Of a stretch of 64,000 nt of DNA, positions 50,072-62,918 are shown piece after piece (the stretch's first letter is position 1; each line of letters starts with the position of its first letter). The stretch is from Piper betle (taxonomy: Eukaryota > Streptophyta > Magnoliopsida > Piperales > Piperaceae). The notes beneath the pieces are model-generated. The model was not told where the DNA came from, made no database searches, and was given only the letters and a program-made list of their open reading frames with translations. The stretch lies in the NCBI GenBank assembly GCA_033002965.1, contig JAURVB010003142.1:62001-126000 (forward strand), given 5' to 3'. The position numbers and the translations under genes are program-made.

Positions 50072-53000
50072 TTAATTTGCAGACTTTCCTCGTCCATGGG
50101 CTTGCGCCAAAAGTGAACAAACAAAAGATAGCGTGCAATCCCACACTTCCTGCATCCGTCCTTTATTCGATTTCTGCATTTCGCAAATCAACCACTTGTA
50201 GTCTGAATTTGCTTGGTTAGAAAGGGGTTCTAAGAACTCGCACTTGGCTAAAATATCCAATGGAGGGACACCAGCTTCAAGATTTGTTTCCAGTTTAGGT
50301 TTTCCTTGTGATGATCTAAATGGTCCACATTCTACCTGTGAACCTACGATCGCAAATGGAGAAGCACCTGGTATGACTCCCTCCTGGAAAGGCAGCGCTC
50401 TAGCAGCTTGTAAGCAAAATTCGATCCACTGGTCAATAAGGGGTGATGGCCCCCTAACACGCCCACCAATCTTATTGGTGTTAACCTTATTCGCAGCAGG
50501 AACAACCTGCAGACAGAACAAGGAGAGACTTAAGGGGCTGTATTTGTACACCTGCAAACAGGCCTTATATACAACAGTACAAAGGCCTGTAGTTGTGAAA
50601 AAAATTTTCTGGAAATTACATATAATTCAAAGTAAAATAAGTATAATTTTCTCTTTGAATGGTGGAAAAAACCATTTTCTGTGTAATAACTTAGGATGAG
50701 CTCAAATAATGTGCAGACTATGTAAAGATGTTAAAATTCATGATATGCAAGAATGATTTTGGCACGTCACTTATCACAAAGCCATAAAGTGTAGCAGTGA
50801 CACAATACCTACCCAAAGATCTGCCCACAGACTAGATCCAGACTTTGGAACCACTACAACAACGTTGGACATGCGTTTGGCAGCAGGAAGCACATCGCTG
50901 CTCCAGCCAACGGCAACCCAAGCATCCCCTACTCCAAATGACTTGAGATAGTTCACGCTGTCAAATAGCCGAACCTAAAGAACAAAGCATTAAGATGTGT
51001 ATCGCATTCAAGAAATGTACTGATCCACTGTTTTCACTGAAACTTGTCAATCGTCATGCATTCGAATCATTCAAAAAAATTGTAAATACTCTATCATTGC
51101 TGGCATGATTCAAACCATCAAGAGATTGTTTGCAAATTTATGAAGACGACAATAAACCATACAGAAAAAAGGTGTCAAGATTTTAACAAGGATGCCTTTC
51201 CTCGGCAACCATCAAAAAAGTTTTCATCATCAACAACAGACACCTAGCCAAACTTACGCAAATTGATATATTTTTTGCTGAAGCTATTAATGCAATAAGC
51301 CAAGAAGCAAATCTAGAAGTACCAAGGCAAATCCCTTAGAAACTTATACCTGCCTCTGAAGCTTTTTCAACATCTCGATTGCAGACTTTTTCCCCCAGGA
51401 ACCTCATTATCAATATCCCTCGTGTTGTATGATGCCCCCATATGTTTCAGAACAGCACCAACAATTTCTCTGGGAGAATCAACCATGGAAATTTTTCCAG
51501 CAAGCTCTGGCCTCCATAAATCACACCAGTCCTGTTACAGTTAATTTATTTCCATTAGACATAAAAGACTGTTGGAGAAATAAGTAGCCCATTCACATAA
51601 AAAGGCAAAGAAATTTGAAGCCTTACAATGATAAGAGCATTTACAATTCAAAAAAACACAAGGCTTATGTGCATGATTCTTCATTTAATGTTTTATATTA
51701 CCTCTACTGGGGCCAAATTATGTTCTCTAAATTTGTTTTTCTTGTAGGCAATAACCATGCATCCCCAACGATATGGAACACCCCAAATTTTTCCATCTGA
51801 CTCCAAATTTCCACTATGATTCCTGCGCAAATGAACCTAAGAGAGATTTAAATAGCATCAAATAAGTTATAAGATAAGGTGGGCAGTTTATGGAACACAG
51901 AATGAAGACTAATTATACATTTTTGAAAGTACCAGTGGTCAAGTGATACATAAAAATACAATTTGAAAAAGTATCTTCTCAGAAGAATTTGAAAACATAC
52001 AAATTGCATCATTATCTTATCATTGATAACAAAAATTTTCCCTTCAATCATAAAGCCTACGAAAAAAAGACCTTTCAAATTCAATTTAACAATATATGCT
52101 GTCATGCTCTAGTCAAAACAATAGTTTGGATGGAACAACAGTAAAACTATCTCAAATGTAAAACACACATATGCTCATCATCTTACTTTTGCATTGCTTA
52201 GTTTCGAGAATAGCGTATTTACAATAGAACATGTCAACCACATAGCTGGTCATATGCAGTCACATACATATCTGCCTCATAATTGGCATCCACATTTCTC
52301 AATATTAAATCATACATGTATAGTCCGTTATTCATAAAAGAGCGTGAAAATATTAAAAAGTACCTTATCTCCTATAACAATAACAAAAAAAAAAGATGTT
52401 TACCTTCCACCTATCATTCAATCTCTTGAACCACTCTAACTCTTCGGCACCTTCAATTGGTTCAATCAGACCCCTGCTCAAAGCCAAACTGAGCCAAGAA
52501 TCACCAATTGTGACAAGATCCGCCGCCATGGCAGATTTGGGCATCAAGCTGCTATTTTTCAAAGCCAGAGACAGCTCAGAGAAAACACTTTCAAGCGTAG
52601 CACGGAACTCGACGTGCAGCTTCATTCTCCTCCCTTGCACTTGAGTAAACTCCTAATGATTCAAAAAGGTAATAAATTTGGCGGGGGGGGTGGGGGGTGG
52701 GGAGGGGGGTGGAAACAAAACCTATCACACTATTTTGTTAGCAAACAAACAATGAAAGAAAAAAAAGACCTTGATCCATGAGGGTGGGATTGAGCCGCGC
52801 AGGGAGACGATACGGAGAGGAACGGTTAAAGCGAAAGACTTGGACTTCCACTTCTCGAAAGCGGCCTTCATCTCTTCATCGTCTTCACCGACCAGAGACA
52901 TCGGCGCATCAGTTCCAGCCCTCGTTTGCTCACCAGCAGCATTATCTGCATCAAGTCCGGGTAACATCCAATACTCAAAATCGCGAGAACGCCCGCCGGC

Positions 53001-53210
53001 AATTGAGAGAAGAAAGGTGGATGAGGTAGGCGCGTACCGGTGGGAACGAGAGGAGGCAGGGCTGGCGGGGCATTAGTAGACGCGCGGGCGGTGCCGACGG
53101 CGAGGAAGAAGACGCCGGCGGCAGCGAGGCTGGAAAGGGACGGTGCCGGTGGGAAGGCGGGTTGTTTGGGGAGAAAGCCGAAGGGGCGGGGCAGCAGGCG
53201 CGGCGGCCAT
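50072..53210 (-). CDS. Chloroplast PotD-like putrescine/spermidine-binding protein homologue
   Basis: Seven exons (minus strand): about 53210-53038, 52945-52770, 52652-52404, 51836-51702, 51531-51350, 50974-50813, 50506-50072, giving about 500 residues. The product resembles the plant homologue of bacterial PotD/PotF substrate-binding proteins (Arabidopsis At1g31410). Exon 1 encodes a Pro/Ser/Arg-rich transit-peptide-like stretch, then a hydrophobic segment ending ARA (AAAGVFFLAVGTARA), as in lumen-targeted proteins. Later motifs are FALTVPLRIVSLRGSIPPSW, TIGDSWLSLALSRGLIEP, GVPYRWGCMVIAYKKNK, DWCDLWRPELAGKISMVDSP, GASYNTRDI, GDAWVAVGWSSDVLP and RVRGPSPLIDQWIEFCLQ. Its own ligand is unproven. 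All splice phases fit, but exon 5 (182 nt) lacks one base at the T5/C5 run 51387-51396, which introduces a stop. In exon 1 the only nearby good ATG (53210) is one base out of register. The start is therefore uncertain. Confidence 0.88.
52683..52712 (+). other. G-quadruplex-capable tract in intron 2 of the PotD-like gene
   Basis: G8, T, G6, T, G4, A, G6, T, GG on the + strand: four G-runs of four or more with single-base loops. The transcript of this minus-strand gene carries the C-rich complement. Run lengths may be unreliable given the other homopolymer problems in the window. Confidence 0.65.
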
Positions 53211-54607
53211 GGCGGGGGCGGCGTGTGGATTTGGAGTACAATCGACGGGAAGAAGGAGCGGCGTGGGGGCAAGGAGAAGGAGGAGTGATGGGGGAGGGAG
53301 GAGGGAGGGAGGAGAGGGGAAGTGGTAGCACCACCCACATATTCTCCGGCCGGCCGCCAAGAGGGCGGCGCCGAACAACCCGGGGGTGTTGAGCGTAGTA
53401 TATTAAAAAAAGGATAAATTTAAGAGTAAAAAAAGAAAAAAACCTTTTTAAAAGAATTTTTTTAAAAGTATATTTTATCAAAAAAGATATTTTTTATATT
53501 TCCCGACGAAGGAAAATTTAGGTGTAATTATTGAAAAAAAGAAAATTTTATTCTAATGATAAAACTACCACTTATTTTAAAAAATAATTTTTTAAAATAA
53601 CCTAACTGTCCGGTGGCTAGCTTGGGTTGTTGCTTCAAGGGTTTTGATCAAATTATATAAAATTCCTACGAGTCGTATTTACGTTAAAGAATTGAGAAAT
53701 TGAAAGTCAAATTAAAGGACAAAAAATAAAAAAAATGATAAAGACCTTTTTCAATTCAATGATCAAAAACACCATAAAAAATTGATAGAGATCGGTAGAT
53801 TGATCGGATAATGGATCAAAAACTAATCTTTGTAACTAGATTCATCAAGTGACCGGTGGCTCAAAAAATTCTTTTACATTTCCTTCCAGGACGTTGCCTA
53901 ATGAGTGTAAAGTTTATTTCCTCTATAAATAGTCGTGAAACACTTGAAAAAATTATTAAGAGTGTCATGTTAAACTTCTACATCATTTTGCTCTTGAAAC
54001 AAGTTATCTTAATTCATAATGTAATTGATCAACTAAGAGTGCTTAAAGTGCGTACGCTTTATTGAGAGAAGCTTGTGGCTCTAAGTGACATCCCCTCTTC
54101 AACATCAAAAGAAAAGTTTATGCTTATAAATGAATTTCTCTCTACAACATTAAAGGAAGAAGTGTACACTTAAGTAAATTAGTAAACCCCTATTCTTCCT
54201 GGAATAGAAGAGTGGAGTAAATTTAGGAAGCACTTAAAAATTATTTGTGTTATTCTTTGTTTGGTTTTTGGTTTTTAATTTTTATTATTCAATACCTTCG
54301 GTTTGATATATTAGCTTCGAGCTCCGGAATTAGGAATTAGATTAATAATACTTATTCAAGTTCAATTTGAAATAATTGTTTCACTTGAATTAAACACTCA
54401 TTCAATTTTAATTAATTATTTTATTATGTGTCGAATTCAACTTGATGTGTTCATTTCGTTCCATTTGTGAATTACTTCAATATTTCTATTCTAAGTTGTT
54501 TATCCATAATTATTCAATCTTATAAAATCTATATTAAATACTTGTTTAATTAAATTTGTTATTTTGAAGGAACACCTAAACTTATCACAGAACATATTTG
54601 GCCATAG
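53211..54607. other. Upstream region of the PotD-like gene and AT-rich spacer
   Basis: 53211-53400 is GC-rich and probably 5' UTR or promoter of the PotD-like gene. The rest is AT-rich with no recognisable gene. It ends at the gypsy element whose flanking bases are CATAG (54603-54607). Confidence 0.45.
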
Positions 54608-57505
54608 TGTAAAACTCGTAACTCGAGTCAAAGTTTTACTGCAGTGAACCAATCAAGTTAACCGTCAATTTGAATTGAGTCTGTTTCATGAATCGCATGT
54701 TGAGTCGAGGCCAACCGTGAGTTATGAGCGATGAGGGTCAAGTGTACCTGAATATACGATGATAATGTGAAAATAGTGAGAAATGAGTTATTAGAATATA
54801 TAAAAGTATTTTTTTATGTATTTGATCGTATAAATAGTCTTAGGCCGAATAACACAGTAAGACGCGTTATAAGGCAGTTTGGGTGGGTTATTAGTTATAG
54901 AACAGGTTATTGTGATGTTATGGTGTGTGTTATATTTTATGGGATTTTCCCCTATTTTTAGATTTTTTTAGGATTTATTACGAGGTAGTTATTATTTAAT
55001 CAAGTTTTATTTACAAGTTTGCCACTGAACAACCTTACATCATTTCTTCCCCACACATCCCCACCCCCCACCCCCGACACTTCTCTTCTTCACCCCCAAA
55101 CCCTCGTCGTAGTCGCTGACGCCACCCCGCCACCAATCGATGCCGCTCTGAATTGCCGTGCCGTTGCCTTGCCGCTCGGACCAACCCCACCACCGTCTAG
55201 CCACCACGACGCCGGAATCGCCCTAGGAACGATTTACATTCCCCGAGTTGATTCGTCATAGTCTGGGCCACGCCGCCACAACCGTGACGCTGACGAGCAC
55301 TCCCTCATTCCCCCCTCTCCCCCGACAATTTCCCCCTCCCTAGAGCCGCTGAGGCCGGTCGTAGAGCCAGATCAGAGTGACCGACCACCCCAACCAAACT
55401 CGTCATCGCTACCACTACCATCCTCACCGTCACCACCATTCGGCCGAGCTCACCGAGCCGGTGCCAACGGTACCCCATACCACTACCATCCCGTCGATCG
55501 CCAAAAAACTGCCAGGAAGCTGCTGCCAAAAAACTGGATTCGCTGGAATTCACTGAATCTTCCCCGAGTTCGTCCAGTCAAACTTGATTGAACTTCAGAC
55601 GCCGGCGAGCTCTGGATCCGAACTCCGAGACGCGCAATGAAACCCTAACTGTCATGGATTGCCGACGACGCGAGGTATAATTACCTCAATTTAATTATTT
55701 AAAATTGATATTTATTGGCACAGCATGCTATGATTCATTAATTATTGTGTTGAATGCCTAATTATAGTTGAAGTGATGATTTGCTTGATTTGGTTGATAG
55801 TGAATGACTATTAGTGATCTAATTAAGTAAATTAAATCTGAGCATGCTAACTGGCTACAAAATAACTTAGAAAATATAATAAAATTGGTATGAATAGGAT
55901 GAGTTAGAGTTATTTTTACACTGATAATTGTTTGATTGTTGATGGATGTTGTTTGCATTGTGAGTGTGTTGATCATGATGAGTTTGATGCATCATTCAGT
56001 TGGTAAGCATTAGCTTCTAGATTTGATGTGGATGTGTGAGTACAAGCTTACCACAGAGATATGCAACCACAATTGGAGTTTCTACTAGGTCTGTTTAGGA
56101 CTCGCTCTCGATTTATTGTCTCATTCTATCGTGTCTTCTTTAGAACAGGAAAGAGGATGTGTCGAGTGGTGGATTTATCTTATCCCACTTCACACGGGCC
56201 ATTTATCCGATTGTATTTTCAGATTAATAACCCTCAAGGATGAGATCCCTCAAGTTTGTTTTCGAAACTCAGATCTAGCTCATGATGCCTTCGGGCCTAT
56301 TATATAAATCCCTACCCAGACCTATATACATGTAGTTTTCGAGGTATTAGTGAGAAATAGAATGAGGAAAATTTGACAATCGTGCTATGCGAGCGGGCAC
56401 ATGCCAGTCAAAACTGGAAATACCGACAACCGTGCTACCCGAGTGGGCATGTGCCAGTCGATAGAGGGTTTGGAATTGGTGAGTGTCCACTCCATTCCCA
56501 TGGGATCCTGACAACTCCACCTTTGAGTTCCTCAAACCTGGAGAAGTGTGAAGGTTTACGGGTACTGTTGTGCAACGCATGTCTAGATTTGTAGTGTAAA
56601 AGGGTACTGAAGGCGCATGCCTGAGAGTACTCGGCCCTTGTAATTAGTGTCAGGAGTAATATGAAGGACGTAGAGGGCTGAGATGAATGAGAATGATTTT
56701 TACGTGCAAAGGGATGTTTAAATGGCCAAGGAAAGAGAATGTGATAGAAAGAGAATAATATGGAAAAGGGATGCTACCGCTCGAGGTCGACCGCTCCCAT
56801 TATTGCCCTTATGAGAGTTTTTGAGGAAGTATATGAGGTTTTTATTCAACAAGAGGGTTAGCTCTCCTGTGTCAGATTGTTATTAGTTATTTTTCGGGGC
56901 CTGTAACACTTGTTACTAATAGTTTTTCATATTTATGTAGGTGAGAATAGCGATGAATGAAAGTTGTTGAGACTACGGAGGAGTAGCACGGAATCGTGCA
57001 CACATGTACCTGCCATGTGTAAATAATGGTAATCATGTTGTGATATGTCTTGATAAACTGTTTATAAAACGAATAGATAAATGTGAATAAATAGGGAGCC
57101 TTGGAGCTTAGACTCGGCTCAGATGAATACGAAAGTGATAATGACTGAATATCATGATAGATTATTATGTTTTATATTATTTTGATAAAATATTTATATA
57201 TCTCTATTGTGGACAGGTTGGCCTTATTACATTTTTAGGGGGAATTCTATCTTTTTTTTATAGAAATAGATATTTTTCTTTGGATTTTTCATTTATTGCT
57301 ATTGTTCTATTTTTTATTGCATGTCATGGCATGCATGTAGGACTGCGTTAGAACCCAATTATTCCATCTATGCTTTGCATATCACATCTCCATCTAAATA
57401 CCAAACACTCCTACAGCTTAACCGAATTTAATAGATTAGCAAACAGTTCGGTGGCTGGTGACATTTTTGGGTCAGTTCACGGGTGAATCGAAACGGGGTG
57501 TTACA
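54608..57505 (+). mobile_element. 5' LTR of a Ty3/gypsy chromovirus
   Basis: It starts TGTAAAACTCGTAACTCGAG and ends CGGGGTGTTACA, giving 2898 bp. A tRNA-iMet-like primer site follows at 57510. It contains a C-rich block (55040-55330) and the internal module shared with other LTRs in the window (about 56492-56660). The LTR resembles the fragment at 1-2149 along its 3' two-thirds. Short frames inside have no recognisable protein. LTRs of nearly 3 kb with an iMet primer site and a chromodomain integrase suggest the Tekay/Del group, which is an inference. Confidence 0.9.
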
Positions 57506-57509
57506 AGAG

Positions 57510-57521
57510 TGGTATGAGAGC
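57510..57521 (+). other. tRNA-iMet primer-binding site
   Basis: TGGTATGAGAGC, four bases after the LTR end, differs at one base from TGGTATCAGAGC, the standard plant initiator-methionine primer site. Confidence 0.85.
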
Positions 57522-57690
57522 TAACTCTTGGTTGATTAAGATGGTAGATGCATTACATTTTACATGTGTGCGAAAGCTGCTCCGAACTTATCGACAGATA
57601 TTTTTCTGTCTTAATGTTTTTGCTTTGTTGATTTTCTTACCAAATAGTGGTGTGACAGGGTGATCAGATTAGATTAGGGAGTACCAGGAA

Positions 57691-59400
57691 GATGGTGAAC
57701 CAGAATCATAGGACACAGATCAGGGCCTCATCCCCTCCATTGCTTAGACAAGATAGTCTCGATCATGGTCACAATGACACAACATCTAGTCAATCGAGGA
57801 CCACCATGCCACCAGTAGCGGACCAATATGCCAATTTCAGCTAGTCGATGTAGTGAGAGCCGTCACCTAGATAGTCACCATAGCAGAAGTAGTCGGCAGG
57901 AGAGAGATGCAGCAATTGCCAGATTGGCTAAGGTACAAATACAGATGTAGTAGAATCAAGAGGAATTCAAGAGAGAGCGCATACAGATATCCCTCTCAGT
58001 AGGTAGAGCTAACAGGAAACCAGCAGTGGATAAAGATGCACGAGGAGAGCCAGCAGTTCCCAGGGCCCTCCACTGCCTCCTCCTCCACCGCTGTAATAGA
58101 GGGCTACTCCAACAATGGCTCCTCTAATTGACCCACTTCAGGCAAGGATGAGACCAGACGTCGGTGGACTCACAGTAGCAGGTAGTGGCCAGATTGCAAG
58201 TGGAAGTAGAGCTGCAGGATTTGATAGTGTACCAGCTAGTACATAACCACAGTTTTCATAGAACGAAGGAGGAGAAGGATCGAAAAGATCAGTGGAGGCA
58301 AAGAATCTAGAACTGTGGAAGTACGAAAGGTTCGTGAAGAATGGTGGATGACCTTTCTTTAGGAAGTTGGATGCAGAGGAGGTTCCTGTGGATATCGTCA
58401 GCCATAGGAGTGTTTGGTAGTATAGGATGCCCAATGGAGCCTAGAGTACGCATCATTATAGGGGCATTCCAGGATGAAGCTAGAGTATCATGGGATTCAG
58501 TGCAGAATTCCATATTTGCTCACCCGCTTGGGAGGAATTCAGAGCGAAATTCAATGAAAAGTACTTTTCGCCAAACGTAAGGAAAAGGAAGGAGCAGGAA
58601 TTCCAGAGCTTGAGGCAAGGTCCCATGACAGTGGTGCAATACGAGACTAGGTTTAGAGCTTTGGAGAGATGTGCACCGGATTTAGTCCTTGGTCCCCACC
58701 GAAGGAAGAAGGATAGAATGATTTTATGAAGGCCTCCATCACGAGATCAAGATGGCCTATTTAGAGAGGAAGTTTGTTACCTTCGGTGATGTTGTAAGAG
58801 CTACAGGCAAGGTAGAACGAGTTCACCGAGATTTTGATCAGAAGTAGCAACACCCTAGACCGTATCAGCCAGAGCAAGGAGCACAACAGAGACGTCGAAC
58901 AGATGTGTCAATCGCTATGAGGGCTATGGATGGCCAAGTTCAGGACAACATATCAATGTTCTAACAGAACTGCAAACGTCATCATGGAGGTGAGTACATA
59001 GCAGGCACATATGCATGCTACAGACGTTTTCAGCTAGGACATAGAGCCGCAAAGTCCAGAGTAGGCACTAGGGTATACTATAGTTGCGGTCAACCAAGGC
59101 ATAGAGCCATAACTTGTCCAATCGGCCAGACCCAACAGGTGATGCTCCTAGTGCCTCCCAGAGACTTGCACTCCCAGCTCCCCTGTAGCAACCATAGCAG
59201 AGAGGCAAATAGGGCCAAGGTCAAGGCCAAGAGGCGGAGACCAATAGCCATAGAGACAGCAGCAGAGGGATAGAACTAGAGAGAGTACGTGGCTGCAGGA
59301 CAGGCTAGATAGCAGAGGGAAGACGACACGTACCGCCAGCTCAGGTTCAGAGGGAATAGAATCAGGCAGTACCACCAATAGTACCTCCTGCCCCAACACA
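57691..59400 (+). pseudogene. Gypsy gag pseudogene
   Basis: It starts at ATG 57691 (MVNQNHRTQIRASSPP). The capsid region near 58480-58730 reads WDSVQNSIFAHP in one frame and, after a shift, EFRAKFNEKYFSPNVRKRKEQEF then GPMTVVQYETRFRALERCAPD, a retrotransposon gag pattern. Two degenerate zinc knuckles follow: ACYRRFQLGHRAAKS (about 59016-59060) and YYSCGQPRHRAITCP (about 59078-59122). Many in-frame stops are TAG where Gln or Arg codons are expected, for example the cluster at 57840-57900. Inactive. Confidence 0.85.
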
Positions 59401-62400
59401 TCAGCATCCAGCAAGGATGTATGGTGCCACTGTGGTTGAGGTACTTGAGGACAATACAGTCATGACAGGTATGCTTCCAATAGGCTTTGTACATGCACGC
59501 GTCTTATTTGATTCTGGTTGCATGCACTCCTTTATTTTGTATATGCACACAGGTAGAATTGGAGTAAGATAGAAGAGTTAGGACATTCACTATTAGTATC
59601 CACTCCTGCCAGTAGTGTGATAGCTTCGGGCGAGTGTGTGCATAATGTTCCTATTGAGATTCAACATCAACAACTTGTAGCCGATTTAATATTGTTCAAG
59701 CTATAAGAATTTAATGTGATATTTGGGATGAACTGGATTTCCAAGCAAGGAGCTGTGATAGATTGTGGGAAAAAGACGGTAACTTTCTGCCTCGAAAGAC
59801 GCCACTTTTTCTTCCAAGGTTAGGGCAGAGATAGTGAACAAGGATGGATATCCTATCAGAATGCAATGAGACAGCTGGACAGAGGCAGTGAGCTGATAAT
59901 GACAACATTAATTTTGGCTGAATAGAATGGTGCAGGAGACAAGCCGAGCATTGAGAAGATTCCAGTGGTCAGAGAATTCACTAATGTATTCCCCAAAGAG
60001 GTTATTGGATTGCCGCCAGACAAAGAGGTAAACCCTGCCATCGAGTTGATGTCAGGCACAACACAAATCTCGAGAGCTCCATACATGATGGCACCTCTTA
60101 AACTCAAGGAACTCAAGGAATAGTTACAGACACTATTGGATCAAGGATTCATCAGACCAACTGTTTCCCCATGGGGTGCACCAGTGTTATTCATGAGGAA
60201 GAAGGATGGAAGCATGCATTTATGCATTGATTACAAGATGCTAAACCATGCAACCATTAAGAATAGATACCATCTGCCTCATATTGATGATCTATTTGAT
60301 CAGTTGAGTTTAGCAGTTATCTTTTTGAAGATTAATTTGAGGTCATGATACTACCAGTTGAAGATTATAGTAGAAGACAATCCGAAGACGGTATTCAGGA
60401 CGAGATATGGACACTACGAGTTTTTGGTCATACCTTTTGATTTGACCAATGCCCCAGCTGTATTTATGGACTTGATAAACAGCATGTTCAGTCCATACCT
60501 GGACCAGCTTGTGATCATCTTCATGGACGACATACTAGTATATTCTTCGTCTAGGGAAGAGCATGGGCAGCATCTGAGGATGGTGTTCAGACACTGAGAG
60601 AGCATAGATTGTACAGGAAGTTTTTGAAGTGCAGCTTTTGGTTGTCAGAAGTGCACTTTCTCTGCCATATCATCTCAGCAACAGGCATTTCAGTAGACCC
60701 AACCAAGATAGAAGTAGTAGTGCAGTGGGAACAACCAAAGAGACCTACAGATGTTTGGAGTTTCATAGGCCTACCTAGATACTACAAATGGTTTATTTAG
60801 GATTTCTTTTCCATAGCAGCCCCTCTTACATAGCTGACTAGGAAGGAGGAACAGTTCAAATGGATAATGAGTGTGAGCGGAGTTTTAAGACGCTGAAAGA
60901 GAGATTGACTTTGCCGCCTATCCTCACATTGCCTAAGGGACATGAGGATTTCGTAGTTTACACAGATGCCTTAGGGATTGGCTTAAGTTGTGTTTTTGAT
61001 GTAAAAGGATAAGGTTATTCCCTATGCATCTCACTAGCTCAAGGTGCATGAGCGTAATTATCCTACACATGACCTAGAGCTTGCAGCAGTTATATTCACT
61101 ATCAGAATATGGAGGCACTACTTGTATGGAACATCTTTCAAACTTTTGATAGATCATCAAAGTATGAAATATATCTTCACACAGAAGGATTTGAACAACA
61201 GACAGAGAACATGGTTAGAAATGTTAGCAGATTATAATATTGACATAGCATACCACGAGGGCAAAGCGAATGCGGTAGCAAATGCGTTCAGCAGGAAGCC
61301 AGGAGATTTCTACTTTGCAAGATTGGCAACAGTGTTAGTGACTCAGTTCACTACAAACCAGAAATAATTTGGTTGGAATGATGGCATAACTGACCATTTA
61401 GCCGAGTGTACTTGATCAGATCAGGATTGCACAGGAAATAGATCCACAATTGAGGCAATGGTTGGAACAGAGAACACATCCGGAATTGACCAGAAATGCA
61501 GATGGGTTAGTTAGACTTAGAAGTTGAGTGTCCAAGACTTCGACGTACAATTCTTCACGAAGCTCACACGTCGAGATTCCCAGTGCATCCAGGTGGAGTG
61601 AAGATGTACCATGATGTCTGATGAACATATTGGTGGCCAGGAATGAAGAGAGGTATACAACATAGTTGCCAGATGTTTGGTGTGCCAGCAAGTGAAAACT
61701 AAGCACGTACGCCCAGGTGGAATGTTACAGCCATTGGAAACGCAAGAGCGGAAATGGGAGAGTATAACATACGACTTTGTAGTCAGTTTACCTAAGACTA
61801 CCAATAGAAGGATGCAATATGGGTTATAGTAGATCGACTCACAAAGAGCGCACATTTCATACAAATCAGGATGGATTACCCACTAACCACTTTGGCCACG
61901 TTATATAGAGACCAGATAGTCAGGCTACATGGAGTACCACAGGAGATCATATCATATAGCGATCTAAGGTTCACGTCTCAATTTTGGAAGGCTTTCTAGG
62001 AAGCTATGGGCACTGAATCAAGATTCAACATCACCTTTCATCCACAGAAAAAGGGCAGACCAGAGAGGACCATACAGATCCTAGAGGATTTTCTTCGAGC
62101 AGTGTATTTTGAATTTTGGAGGAAGTTGGGAAGAACACCTACCTCTAGTGGAGTTCTCCTACAACAACAGCTATCAGGCTACGATAGAGATGGCACCATA
62201 CGAAGCACTATATGGCATACCATGTCGATCCCCGGTATGTTGGGTACAGGATAGCGAGCCAGTAGTAGTTGGGCCAGAGATGATCCAACAGACACAAGAA
62301 GTGGTGATGCGGATAGGAGGAGAATGAGAGCAGCTCAAGATAGGCAGAAAAGTAATGTTGATTAGAGCAGACGTGAGGTTCATTTCACGTTAGGAAATCA

Positions 62401-62861
62401 CATTCTCCTGATGGTCTCCCGACTAAGGGAAACACGAGATTCGGGACATGAGGGAAACTCAATCTGCGATATGTTGGACTGTTTGACGTGATTGAGCGCA
62501 TTAGATTAGTGGCGTACAGGCTAGCATTGCCCCTCACCTATCAGCTATGCACGATGTCTTCCATGTGTCGATGCTGAAGAAATACCATCCAGCCAACTCT
62601 CATGTTGTTAGCTTCAGAGAGATAGAGCTACAACCAGACCTGACATATCCAAAAGATGCAATTCGGATTGTGGATCGCAGAGTGAAGATTCTCCGAAGAA
62701 AAGAATTCCCCCTAGTGCGAGCGCAGTGGACTCGAAGAGGAATTGAAGAATCTACATGGGAACACGAGGATGAGATGAAGAAGAGATACCCAGAGATATT
62801 CAAGCAACCAGCTTCAAAACCAAGTACCTTTCTAGAGATTTCTTTTTCAGATTATATGTGA
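59401..62861 (+). pseudogene. Gypsy pol pseudogene (PR-RT-RH-INT-chromodomain)
   Basis: Domains lie in order on the + strand. Protease at about 59470-59540 has LFDSGCMHSF. RT at 60130-60597 has [28 protein letters not shown], and [10 protein letters not shown] at the active site. RNase H at about 60940-61330 has VVYTDALG and later LLIDHQSMKYIFTQKDLN. Integrase at about 61500-62330 has WVIVDRLTKSAHFI (first catalytic Asp), SYSDLRFTSQFW (second) and RPERTIQ (third, Glu), then VEFSYNNSYQATIEMAPYEALYG. The C-terminal chromodomain-like part at 62547-62861 has MHDVFHVSMLKKY, PVRAQW-like LVRAQWTRRGIEESTWE and the end ...KKRYPEIF. This order, with integrase after RNase H and a chromodomain, places it among Ty3/gypsy chromoviruses. 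Frameshifts and stops in every domain make it defective. Confidence 0.92.
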
Positions 62862-62906
62862 GTTGGAAACTTCCTTGGTTAAAATTTCGAGGTCAAAATT
62901 TTTCTA

Positions 62907-62918
62907 TGGAGGGAAGGT
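62907..62918 (+). other. Polypurine tract before the 3' LTR
   Basis: TGGAGGGAAGGT directly precedes the LTR start TGTAAAACCC. The same tract recurs at 63601-63612 before the second LTR start. Confidence 0.8.

Noticed and set aside
50774..50956. Short minus-strand frame as a separate gene
   Set aside because: It is exon 6 of the PotD-like gene read into the flanking intron.
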